A stretch of DNA of 64,000 nt, from positions 1,612,001 to 1,676,000 of the forward strand of contig CANMBD010000001.1 of assembly GCA_947495985.1 (NCBI GenBank). The letters run 5' to 3'. How positions within the stretch are numbered: position 1 is the first letter of the stretch; each line of letters starts with the position of its first letter. The notes below the pieces were generated by a model that did not search any database, was not told where the DNA came from, and worked only from the letters and a program-made list of their open reading frames with translations. A program made the translations under genes and the position numbers. Positions 46,301 through 54,135 of the stretch are shown piece by piece. Source of the stretch: an uncultured Sphingomonadaceae bacterium. GTDB lineage: Bacteria; Pseudomonadota; Alphaproteobacteria; Sphingomonadales; Sphingomonadaceae.

Positions 46301-47280
46301 GCTGGCTTGATCGCAAAACCTTGTGGCTCAATGGCCTGCTGCTGATAGGTTTGATCGTCACGATGCTGTTGTCGCTTGCCGTCGGCAAAGTCTCGGTCGC
46401 GCCATCGGCATGGTTGGGCGATGATCTCAGCGCGTTGATCATTATGGAATTGCGTGTGCCGCGGACAATATTGGGCGCAGCCATCGGCGCGGCACTGGGC
46501 ATGGCAGGTGCCACGATGCAGGGCTATTTGCGCAATCCCCTGGCGGATCCGGGTGTTTTTGGCGTGTCCGCGAGCTCCGCCCTGGGCGCTGTGACCTCAC
46601 TCTATTTTGGTTTTGCCATGACGGCCTGGCTGCTTCCTGTTTTTGCCCTGATTGGCGCTGGCATAGGCATGGCTTTGCTGACCTTGCTTGCGGGAAGATC
46701 AGGCAGCTTGATCCTGTTCACACTTGCTGGTGTTATTCTGTCCAGCCTCGCAGGCTCTTTGACCTCGTTGATGATCAGCCTGGCACCCACACCCTTTGCA
46801 ACGACGGAAATTGTCACCTGGCTTATGGGGGCACTAACCGATCGCAGCTGGGATGATGTAAAACTCGCGGTTCCGATCATCGCAATCGGCATGCTGTTTT
46901 TGATCGCGACCGGGCGTTCACTGGATGCCCTCACTCTGGGCGAAGATGCCGCCCGATCAATGGGCGTCAACATATTGCATTTACAGTGGTTTGCCGTGAT
47001 TGGCGTAGGCCTGACCGTCGGCGCATCCGTGGCCGCCGCCGGGATTATCGGTTTTGTCGGCCTCATTGTGCCACATCTCGTAAGGCCTTTTGCCGGACAT
47101 CGGCCCTCAGCCGTATTGCTCCCCTCTGCCCTTGCCGGTGCACTTTTGCTCGTCGGTGCGGATAGTGCGGTCCGGATTCTGCCCAGCGTAAGCGAATTGC
47201 GCCTTGGCATCGCAATGTCTCTGCTCGGCGCGCCGTTCTTCATGGCTTTGCTGTTCAAAATGCGCAGGGAACTGAACTGA
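46297..47280 (+). CDS. btuC: Cobalamin ABC transporter permease (BtuC-like, FecCD family)
   Basis: A 327-residue inner-membrane protein with about ten helices. LRVPRTILGAAIGAALGMAGATMQG is the classic FecCD start (seen as LRVPRTILGAAIGAALG), followed by NPLADPGVFGVSASSALGAV, GEDAARSMGVN (ATPase-coupling loop) and GFVGLIVPHLVRPFAGH. It pairs with the BtuF-like and BtuD-like proteins encoded on either side with ATGA and TGATG overlaps. Confidence 0.93.
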   Translation: MSWLDRKTLWLNGLLLIGLIVTMLLSLAVGKVSVAPSAWLGDDLSALIIMELRVPRTILGAAIGAALGMAGATMQGYLRNPLADPGVFGVSASSALGAVTSLYFGFAMTAWLLPVFALIGAGIGMALLTLLAGRSGSLILFTLAGVILSSLAGSLTSLMISLAPTPFATTEIVTWLMGALTDRSWDDVKLAVPIIAIGMLFLIATGRSLDALTLGEDAARSMGVNILHLQWFAVIGVGLTVGASVAAAGIIGFVGLIVPHLVRPFAGHRPSAVLLPSALAGALLLVGADSAVRILPSVSELRLGIAMSLLGAPFFMALLFKMRRELN

Positions 47281-48053
47281 TGTCGCTGGCTTTCGAAAAC
47301 ACCTCTCTAACATTGCGCAATCGCAAGATACTGGATGACGTCAGTGGTCTGTTCAAGCGTGGACGCGTGACCGTCATACTGGGCGCCAATGGCGCTGGCA
47401 AAAGCAGCCTATTGTCCTGTCTGGCGGGTCTCCGGCAACCGCAAACGGGCCGCATAACAGTGGATGATAGGTCGATTCACGAGATGGAGGGTAAAGAGCG
47501 TGGACGCTTGATCGGCCTTTTGCCGCAGCGTCCAGATATCCACTGGAATATTGATGTCAAAACGGTTGTCGGGCTTGGTCGACTGCCGCATTCTGGACGC
47601 TGGGGAATGAACGCGGCCGATCATGAGGCAGTTGCAAAAGCCATGGAGGCAACAGATTGTACCGGACTGGCAGAACGCAAGGTGCTGCGTCTGTCTGGCG
47701 GCGAGCTGGGCCGGGTGTTGTTGGGCCGGGTTCTCGCCGGGGAACCACAATGGTTACTGGCCGACGAGCCGCTGGCGAGCCTTGATCCCGCGCACCAGTT
47801 CGATGTTCTGGATAAACTGAAAAATTATGCAGCAGCGGGAAATGGTGTTGTAATTGTTCTACACGACCTGACCCAGGCGGCCCGTTGTGCTGACGATATC
47901 ATGATCATGAAAGACGGTGCGATACTGGCGGCAGGTTCGCGGGATGAGGTGATTGTTCCTGATATCATGGCCCAGGCCTATGGCGTAGAAGTCCAGATCA
48001 GCACCAGCGACAACGGCGAACCCCTGGTCGTTCCTGTACGGCGTTTGAGATGA
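47280..48053 (+). CDS. btuD: Cobalamin ABC transporter ATPase (BtuD-like)
   Basis: A 257-residue ATPase energising the BtuC channel. Walker A is GANGAGKSS (35-43), the signature LSGGELGRVLLGRVLA, Walker B WLLADEPLASLD, and the switch histidine is in VIVLHDLTQAARCAD. The signature is LSGGELGRV rather than the common LSGGEQQRV. Its start overlaps btuC by one base and its end overlaps cbiB by ATGA. Confidence 0.93.
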   Translation: MSLAFENTSLTLRNRKILDDVSGLFKRGRVTVILGANGAGKSSLLSCLAGLRQPQTGRITVDDRSIHEMEGKERGRLIGLLPQRPDIHWNIDVKTVVGLGRLPHSGRWGMNAADHEAVAKAMEATDCTGLAERKVLRLSGGELGRVLLGRVLAGEPQWLLADEPLASLDPAHQFDVLDKLKNYAAAGNGVVIVLHDLTQAARCADDIMIMKDGAILAAGSRDEVIVPDIMAQAYGVEVQISTSDNGEPLVVPVRRLR

Positions 48054-48991
48054 CGGCAGCGGGGATAGCGGATCGGCCGGAACTTTTACTCATCGTCCTC
48101 GTGACAGAGGCTCTACTGGGTTATCCGGATGCTCTCCACCGCCGCATCCCCCACCCTGTGGCGTGGGCCGGAAGTTTGATCTCCCGTCTAGAGCATATAT
48201 GGAACACAGGTAGCGCACCCAAAAGACGTCTGTCCGGTATCTGCACGTTGCTGGTCGTGACAGGATCATCCGCAGGGCTTGGGATCATGCTGGAAACGAT
48301 GCTGACCGGCTGGTTCGGATGGGCCCTGCTGATACTTATTGCCACCACTGGTCTGGCGCAGCGCAGTCTTTATTGTCATGTACGAAATGTTTTGATGCCG
48401 CTCGAACGGCGCGAGATAACGGCCGCACGGCGGGCATTATCAATGATTGTTGGCCGTGATACCGAAAATCTGGGCGAACGCGCCGTCGCATCGGCGGCTA
48501 CAGAAAGTTTGGCCGAGAGTTTCTGCGATGGCATTGTGGCCCCGGCATTCTGGTTTCTGGTTGCCGGTCTGCCCGGATTGTTCGTGTTTAAGGCCGTGAG
48601 CACGGCAGACAGTCAAATTGGTCATCTGGACGAGCGTTATCAATATTTTGGCTGGGCCGCGGCGCGCTGCGATGATGTGATGAATTTCATTCCCGCGCGG
48701 ATCGCGGGGCTCTTAATCTGTATCGCCGGCATGGGCGGATGGCGGATCATGGTTCGCGATGCGGCCAGGCACTTGTCTCCCAATGCAGGTTGGTCAGAGG
48801 CGGCAATGGCCGGCGCTCTGAACGTCCAAATGGGCGGTGGTGCTGCCTATGATGGGGAATGGATAGCCAGAGAGACACTGGGCGACGGCGAGCGACCCGG
48901 GCCGGGTGATCTGAAGGCCGCTCTGGCCATCTATATGCGTGCCTGTCTTGCTTTGTGGTTGCTTGTTGGGGGGCTCATATGGGCGCTGTAA
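48050..48991 (+). CDS. cbiB: Adenosylcobinamide-phosphate synthase
   Basis: A 313-residue membrane enzyme (CbiB/CobD) that joins the aminopropanol arm to adenosylcobyric acid. Conserved blocks: ALLGYPDALHRRIPHPVAW near the N-terminus, SMIVGRDTENLGERAVASAATESLAES in the form GRDTENLGERAVASAATES, DGIVAPAFWF and KAVSTADSQIGH. Several hydrophobic segments place it in the inner membrane. The C-terminal end overlaps the start of cobQ by 13 nt. Confidence 0.94.
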   Translation: MTAAGIADRPELLLIVLVTEALLGYPDALHRRIPHPVAWAGSLISRLEHIWNTGSAPKRRLSGICTLLVVTGSSAGLGIMLETMLTGWFGWALLILIATTGLAQRSLYCHVRNVLMPLERREITAARRALSMIVGRDTENLGERAVASAATESLAESFCDGIVAPAFWFLVAGLPGLFVFKAVSTADSQIGHLDERYQYFGWAAARCDDVMNFIPARIAGLLICIAGMGGWRIMVRDAARHLSPNAGWSEAAMAGALNVQMGGGAAYDGEWIARETLGDGERPGPGDLKAALAIYMRACLALWLLVGGLIWAL

Positions 48992-50439
48992 TGCTGCAGG
49001 GAACCGGCAGTGACGTCGGCAAGTCAGTACTGGTTGCCGGGCTTTGCCGCTTATTGACGAATAAAGGAATGACGGTCCGGCCGTTCAAACCGCAGAACAT
49101 GTCGAACAATGCCGCCGTAACACCCGAAGGCGGCGAGATCGGACGTGCTCAGGCGCTGCAGGCCATCGCCTGCCGAGTGCCTTCGCATGTCGACATGAAT
49201 CCGGTACTGCTCAAACCGCAATCAGATAAAACGGCACAGGTGGTTGTCCACGGTAAGGTTCATGATACGAGGGATGCCGGTTATTTCCGGGATCAGAAAC
49301 AGGAATTGCTTGATGCTGTTCTGGCCTCTTATCAGCGATTGTCATCAAAGGCCGATATCGTGCTGGTCGAAGGCGCAGGCAGCCCGGCAGAGATCAACCT
49401 GCGTCAGGGAGATATCGCCAATATGGGCTTCGCCCGGGCGGCAGGTGTTCCGGTCGTTCTGATCGGAGACATTGATCGCGGCGGCGTGATTGCATCGCTG
49501 GTCGGTACCAAGACCGTAATTGATCCCGCAGATGCCGACATGATCCACGGTTTTCTAGTCAACAAGTTCCGCGGTGACGTAAAGCTGTTTGATGATGGCT
49601 ATACGGCCATCGCCGAGCGCACTGGCTGGACCGGGCTGGGCGTAATTCCTTGGCTGCCTATGATCCACAAACTGCCGGCGGAAGACGCCGTGGTATTGCA
49701 GCAATCGAAACCCGTGGAAGATGGCATTGTTGAGATCGCGGTCCCAATGCTTTCACGCATCGCCAATTTTGACGATTTCGACCCGCTGCGCCTTGAGCTG
49801 CAGGTTCGTCTGCGCATGATACCGCCCGGCGAACCGATCCCTGCCAGCGCATCGTTGATCATTATCCCGGGCACAAAGGCAACTATCGCTGATCTGAAAT
49901 TTCTGCGTGCTCAGGGATGGGATATCGATATTGCCGCCCATGTTCGGCGTGGCGGCTCCGTATTGGGTATTTGCGGCGGATATCAAATCCTGGGCGAAAG
50001 CATTTCCGATCCGGAGGGAATTGAGGGGACTGCTGAAACCGTTGCAGGCCTCGGTTTACTTCCGGTTCAAACGACATTGACCGCTGGCAAAACACTAAGC
50101 CGCGTCGCGGGAAAGTCGGTCGCCGATGATCAGGATTTTACCGGCTATGAGATTCATGCGGGAGAAACCCGAACCGGCGGCATGGACCCGATGTTACGAT
50201 TGGCTGACGGAAGGCAGGACGGCGCGGTGAGCAAAGACGGCCGCATATCGGGCTGTTATGTCCATGGGTTGTTTGACACTGCGGCCCAGCGACAGGCATG
50301 GCTGGCCCGGCTGGGAGCCGTTTCCAATGGTCTGGAGCAAACAAATATTGCCAATCAGGCGCTGGATGAACTTTCAGAAGCCTTGGAAAAACATGTCAGC
50401 ATTGACGAGTTGCTCGTCATTGCGGAACGTGCCGCATGA
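48979..50439 (+). CDS. cobQ: Adenosylcobyric acid synthase (glutamine-hydrolysing)
   Basis: A 486-residue enzyme that amidates four side chains of adenosylcobyrinic a,c-diamide. The N-terminal ATP-binding half starts QGTGSDVGKSVLVAGLCR and has KPQNMSNNAAVTPEGGEIGRAQ (as KPQNMSNNAAV). The C-terminal class I glutaminase-like half has the cysteine in SVLGICGGYQILG and histidine in CYVHGLFD, with GYEIHAGET between. ATG 48979 has GGGGGG 5 nt upstream. Its presence means the cell can process amide-poor corrinoids, not just cobinamide. Confidence 0.95.
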   Translation: MGAVMLQGTGSDVGKSVLVAGLCRLLTNKGMTVRPFKPQNMSNNAAVTPEGGEIGRAQALQAIACRVPSHVDMNPVLLKPQSDKTAQVVVHGKVHDTRDAGYFRDQKQELLDAVLASYQRLSSKADIVLVEGAGSPAEINLRQGDIANMGFARAAGVPVVLIGDIDRGGVIASLVGTKTVIDPADADMIHGFLVNKFRGDVKLFDDGYTAIAERTGWTGLGVIPWLPMIHKLPAEDAVVLQQSKPVEDGIVEIAVPMLSRIANFDDFDPLRLELQVRLRMIPPGEPIPASASLIIIPGTKATIADLKFLRAQGWDIDIAAHVRRGGSVLGICGGYQILGESISDPEGIEGTAETVAGLGLLPVQTTLTAGKTLSRVAGKSVADDQDFTGYEIHAGETRTGGMDPMLRLADGRQDGAVSKDGRISGCYVHGLFDTAAQRQAWLARLGAVSNGLEQTNIANQALDELSEALEKHVSIDELLVIAERAA

Positions 50440-51086
50440 CCAATTCCCAACATCCGGTGTTTGACCAACAGTTTCGTGAGCAATTTGACAAGCTGCTGGC
50501 TTGGCGCCGCGACGTGCGCCGGTTCGATGACCGCCCCATAGATGCGAATATTGTAGACGACTTGCTGGACCGGGCCTGTCTTGCTCCTTCCGTCGGCAAT
50601 GCTCAGCCCTGGCGATTTGTATCTGTGCAGACAGGCGCCATCCGGGCATTTGTTGCCGATCATGTTGATGTCGAAAACCGCAAAGCAAAGGATGGATATG
50701 ACGACGATGAAACACAATCGGAATATCAAAGACTGAAGCTGCACGGATTGCGTGAAGCCCCTGTGCATCTAGCTGTCTTTTGCGACGAAGAGACAAACGA
50801 TGGCCGCGGTCTTGGGCGTCAGACCATGTCCGAAACTTTGACTTGGTCGGTTGTCATGGCAATCCATAATTTATGGCTGTCTGCCCGCACGCAGAATATC
50901 GGATTGGGCTGGATTTCGATTCTGCAACCCGAAGAAATCAACCGCATTCTTGATGTACCGGATGATTGGCGGTTAGTCGCTTATATGTGCCTAGGCTATC
51001 CGCAGCGGGAGAGCGACGAGCCGGAGCTGATCACGCTGGGCTGGCAGGATAGAATTGATCGGTCGAAAACGAGATTTGTGCGATGA
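50436..51086 (+). CDS. bluB: 5,6-dimethylbenzimidazole synthase BluB
   Basis: A 216-residue flavin-destructase that cannibalises reduced FMN with oxygen to make the lower ligand of B12. It is a nitroreductase-fold protein with the BluB-type RRDVRRFDDRPID N-terminal block, LLDRACLAPSVGNAQPWRF, and WSVVMAIHNLWLSARTQNIGLGWISI as WSVVMAIHNLWLSARTQ. Nitroreductases share the fold, but cobT downstream and the whole B12 context support BluB. Confidence 0.94.
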   Translation: MTNSQHPVFDQQFREQFDKLLAWRRDVRRFDDRPIDANIVDDLLDRACLAPSVGNAQPWRFVSVQTGAIRAFVADHVDVENRKAKDGYDDDETQSEYQRLKLHGLREAPVHLAVFCDEETNDGRGLGRQTMSETLTWSVVMAIHNLWLSARTQNIGLGWISILQPEEINRILDVPDDWRLVAYMCLGYPQRESDEPELITLGWQDRIDRSKTRFVR

Positions 51087-52096
51087 CTGTAACGGCAAAA
51101 CAGGTGACCGATCACCTTGATGCACTGGCCAAACCGCAAGGTAGTATGGGGCGACTGGAGGCACTGGCAGTCGCGCTGGCGGTTGCGCAACAAAGCCTCC
51201 TACCGCGAACCAAGCCCCGGCGCCTGGTCCTGTTTGCCGGCGATCACGGAGTGGTCGAAAGCGGAGTGTCGGCTTGGCCATCGGCGGTCACGACCGCGAT
51301 GATCGAGACCATATTGGCTAAAAAAGCAACCAGCAGCGCGCTGGCGAACACACAATCGGTGGACTTGCGACTGGTTGATACAGGCAGCATAAACCCAACC
51401 ACCAATGGCAAAGATTCACCAGCGTTTCGCGATGCACGCGTCGCTGCCGGAACAGCTGATCTGTCAAAGGGTCCGGCAATGACGAAAGATCAATTTCACG
51501 CAGCTTGGGATATCGGAAAGGCAGAGGCGCGGCGTACATTGGACGAAGGCTTTGTTCTGCTGATGGCTGGCGAGATGGGGATCGGGAACACGACGCCAGC
51601 GGCCTGCCTGACCATGTTGCTGGCGGGCGCTGATGCCAATATCGCAGCGGGGCGCGGTGCCGGTGCAGATGACGCAGTGCTGGTTAAAAAGCGGGATATT
51701 GTCGCGGGAGCCGCAGAAAGGTCGCTCGGGTTGCTGACCGATGATCCGGTAGCCGCGATAGCCGGTATTACCGGTTTCGAGATAGCCGCAATCGCGGGAT
51801 ATTATGCACAAGCGGCCGATCAAGGTTCAACAATATTGCTCGACGGTTATGTCACTACTGCAGCGGCCCTTATCGCCGAACGTCTCCAACCCGGGACTTC
51901 GAGGCGTATGATCGCGGCGCATCTTTCGGCAGAACCGGGGCATAGAGCAGCTCTTGATCATCTTGATCTGCAGCCTTTGCTCGAATGGGATATGCGTCTT
52001 GGCGAAGGGACAGGGGCGCTGACTGCCCTGCCCTTGCTCGACAGTGCTGCGGCCTTGCTAAATGACGTCGCTAAGCTTTCGGATATCATGCCATGA
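51083..52096 (+). CDS. cobT: Nicotinate-nucleotide--dimethylbenzimidazole phosphoribosyltransferase
   Basis: A 337-residue enzyme that activates dimethylbenzimidazole to alpha-ribazole phosphate. KPQGSMGRLEALAVALA, LFAGDHGVVESGVSAWP, LLMAGEMGIGNTTPAA and the C-terminal catalytic glutamate in RLGEGTGALTALPLL are family signatures. It uses the product of the upstream bluB and feeds CobS, encoded next with an ATGA overlap. Confidence 0.96.
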   Translation: MTVTAKQVTDHLDALAKPQGSMGRLEALAVALAVAQQSLLPRTKPRRLVLFAGDHGVVESGVSAWPSAVTTAMIETILAKKATSSALANTQSVDLRLVDTGSINPTTNGKDSPAFRDARVAAGTADLSKGPAMTKDQFHAAWDIGKAEARRTLDEGFVLLMAGEMGIGNTTPAACLTMLLAGADANIAAGRGAGADDAVLVKKRDIVAGAAERSLGLLTDDPVAAIAGITGFEIAAIAGYYAQAADQGSTILLDGYVTTAAALIAERLQPGTSRRMIAAHLSAEPGHRAALDHLDLQPLLEWDMRLGEGTGALTALPLLDSAAALLNDVAKLSDIMP

Positions 52097-52890
52097 CCGA
52101 CAAGCCGTCTATCAGCTGGTGGATGCCGCCAATGCTGGCCGTGCAGTTTCTGACGCGGATCCCCGTACCGGGACTGAATCGGCTGACTGCGGAACAGGCA
52201 CGATACGGCCTCACCCGGTCGGTGGCCTGGTTTCCACTGGTGGGCGCTCTGGTCGGTGCACTAACTGCCGCCGTGCTAGTGGGCACCGCCCATATCTGGC
52301 CGCGCGTCGTTGCTGTGATCATCGCGCTGCTGTTTGAAGCGCGCCTGACAGGTGCTTTTCACGAAGATGCCGTGGCGGATTTCTGCGACGCTTTCGGTGG
52401 CGGTCATGATCGGGAATCAACGTTGCGGATCATGAAAGACAGCCGCATTGGTAGCTATGGCGCTCTTGGACTCATGCTTGCGGTTGGCTTACGTGCTGCG
52501 CTTTTAATTGCACTGCCGCAGAACATGGTCATTGTTGCACTCATCGCCTCTGCCTGCTTTGGCCGGTTGCTCGCCGTTATGGTGATGACGCTGGTTGCTC
52601 CGGCCAACACCGCCAGTGAAGAAGGACTGGCCAAGGATGTCAGTGCACGCACCGGGTTACGCGACCTGTTTTTGGCTATCATCGTCGCAGCGCCTTTCAT
52701 CGGTTTTTTTGCCTGGCTCCATGTTTTCGCAGCCATGTTGACCACATTGGGATCAGCTCTTTTCCTGATTTGGTTTCGCGCTCTGTTACTGCGACGACTA
52801 GAGGGAACTACGGGAGACTGTCTTGGTTTTGCGGCCTATGCCGGACAATTGATCTTGCTACTCGCCGTACTGGGGTTTCCTGATCTGTGA
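52093..52890 (+). CDS. cobS: Adenosylcobinamide-GDP ribazoletransferase (cobalamin synthase)
   Basis: A 265-residue inner-membrane enzyme joining adenosylcobinamide-GDP to alpha-ribazole. QFLTRIPVPG near the N-terminus, SVAWFPLVGALVGAL, and the acidic metal-binding block GAFHEDAVADFCDAFGGG with RIMKDSRIGSYGALGL are diagnostic. About six or seven hydrophobic segments are seen. The start overlaps cobT by ATGA and the end overlaps the phosphatase gene. Confidence 0.95.
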   Translation: MTDKPSISWWMPPMLAVQFLTRIPVPGLNRLTAEQARYGLTRSVAWFPLVGALVGALTAAVLVGTAHIWPRVVAVIIALLFEARLTGAFHEDAVADFCDAFGGGHDRESTLRIMKDSRIGSYGALGLMLAVGLRAALLIALPQNMVIVALIASACFGRLLAVMVMTLVAPANTASEEGLAKDVSARTGLRDLFLAIIVAAPFIGFFAWLHVFAAMLTTLGSALFLIWFRALLLRRLEGTTGDCLGFAAYAGQLILLLAVLGFPDL

Positions 52891-53420
52891 GCTGGCTGGT
52901 TCGGCATCCGCAGGTGGCCCTGCACTGGCAGAACCGTTGCTACGGCGTCAGCGACATGGGTTTGAGCCGCGAAGGCGCTCGCCTCGCCAAGCAGCTTGTT
53001 TCCGATCTGGTTGGATTGTCACCGGACGTTATCGTGCATTCCGACATGCGCCGGACCCGACATATCGCGGAACAAGTGGCGAGCAGCCTGTCGATCAAGA
53101 CGAGTGCCGACAGCCGTTGGCGGGAACGGGATTTTGGTAGCTGGGAAGGCCGCAGCTGGGATGCCATCTATCGCGAAACCGGCAATGCGATGGACGGGAT
53201 GTTGGACAACCCCGGCGAATTTCGACCAGGAGGTGGAGAAACGACGACGGAACTGGTGGCGCGCGTGCTCTGCGCATGGCGAGACTTGCCGACGGAAAAG
53301 ACTGTCGCCGTTATCACTCATGGTGGCCCGATTGCAGCCATATTGGCAAACCAGGACAATGCCCCGTTACAATCTTTGCCTGACTATATCCCTGCACTGA
53401 ATTCAGTCAGCATGGTCTAG
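52887..53420 (+). CDS. Alpha-ribazole phosphatase-like histidine phosphatase
   Basis: A 177-residue histidine phosphatase superfamily member, probably removing the 5' phosphate from alpha-ribazole phosphate or adenosylcobalamin phosphate (the CobC step of Salmonella). The usual N-terminal RHG motif reads LVRHPQV, so glycine is replaced by proline. The phospho-histidine and arginine stay, as do the acid residue in RERDFGSWEGRSW and the second histidine in VITHGGPIAAIL. The start is a GTG with GTGA overlap of cobS. It is the last gene of the riboswitch-led operon. Confidence 0.85.
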   Translation: MSWLVRHPQVALHWQNRCYGVSDMGLSREGARLAKQLVSDLVGLSPDVIVHSDMRRTRHIAEQVASSLSIKTSADSRWRERDFGSWEGRSWDAIYRETGNAMDGMLDNPGEFRPGGGETTTELVARVLCAWRDLPTEKTVAVITHGGPIAAILANQDNAPLQSLPDYIPALNSVSMV

Positions 53421-53504
53421 GAACCGGGAACGGGTTGGAAAAGTTGGGGTATCTGCTTCGAGACACGAGGTATGCGATGCAGCCGACGGATAACCGGTCT
53501 TAAG

Positions 53505-53785
53505 TGGAAAACGCATTGGGTGATATTGCATAACTACAGCGGCACGTCGCCCTTTGAGTCGGCAATGACCTTGCCATGTTCGGATCACAGCGTATGAACC
53601 AGTTCATCCATGCTCACCTCAACCGGTTCTTTGAACTTGAAGAACACACGTGCGCGTTTCTGCGGATTGGTTGCTGCCCATTCCGGTTGTGCAGCCCATA
53701 CGGCATCAATGGCTTTCTGCATAGCGGTAGCATCGCCAAGGTCTAACTTTCTCTGGACGCCGCTGACTATCGGCATGAGCATCCG
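53505..53785 (-). pseudogene. Remnant of a methylmalonate-semialdehyde dehydrogenase (mmsA-like) gene
   Basis: On the minus strand, DLGDATAMQKAIDAVWAAQP continues into EWAATNPQKRARVFFKFKE and VSMDELVHTL, the N-terminal region of MmsA/CoA-acylating aldehyde dehydrogenases (about residues 30-95). After an in-frame TGA the reading resumes as SEHGKVIADSKGDV, exactly the next family segment, then reaches a TAG and loses similarity. The remaining ~400 residues, including the catalytic cysteine, are absent. This is a nonfunctional fragment, left by deletion or decay. Confidence 0.85.
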
Positions 53786-53938
53786 GCTAAAAAGTAACGA
53801 ACAGGCAACGTTGGTTTATGAAGTAGCCATCCAAAACAGCCCTGTCCCCGCCTGCATAGCGCGAGACGTGATTGAGAATCTGGAACCGGTCCTGTGATCA
53901 CTTGTCGGTTTCGTATTGATGACTCTCTCTGCCTTAAC

Positions 53939-53967
53939 GGTTATACCAGTTTATCAGTGGTATAACC
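53939..53967. repeat. Perfect 10-bp-arm inverted repeat with a GntR-like half
   Basis: GGTTATACCA and TGGTATAACC flank 9 nt. The right arm plus the next base gives TGGT-ATA-ACCA, the TGGT-N3-ACCA dyad bound by FadR-type GntR regulators. It lies among gene remains, so it may be an orphan operator. Confidence 0.55.
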
Positions 53968-54047
53968 ACAAGGTCTGATTGCTTGGGAAACCTCTGTTCC
54001 CTGAGCGTTCGGGCGGTGCTTGGGTTTATTGGACCGCTATGCGCTAG

Positions 54048-54077
54048 TGTCCGCTTTGGGCGCAAAGTCGCCATTGG
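54048..54077. repeat. Dispersed repeat, copy 1
   Basis: Begins TGTCCGCTTTGGG and ends in GCC-ATTGG; it aligns over about 30 nt with 60469-60499. It is an intergenic repeat between a converging operon end and a gene end. Confidence 0.5.
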
Positions 54078-54135
54078 AAACTACACTTTCTTCCAATCCT
54101 CAAGAGCGTCAGGTGCGGCAACAAATACGTCCAAA

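Larger units (their letters stand above)
53421..54135. other. Gene-poor interval after the B12 operon
   Basis: 715 nt without an intact gene. It contains a decayed aldehyde dehydrogenase fragment (about 53505-53785), a long inverted repeat (53939-53967) and one copy of a dispersed repeat (54048-54077). Nothing else is recognisable. Confidence 0.6.
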
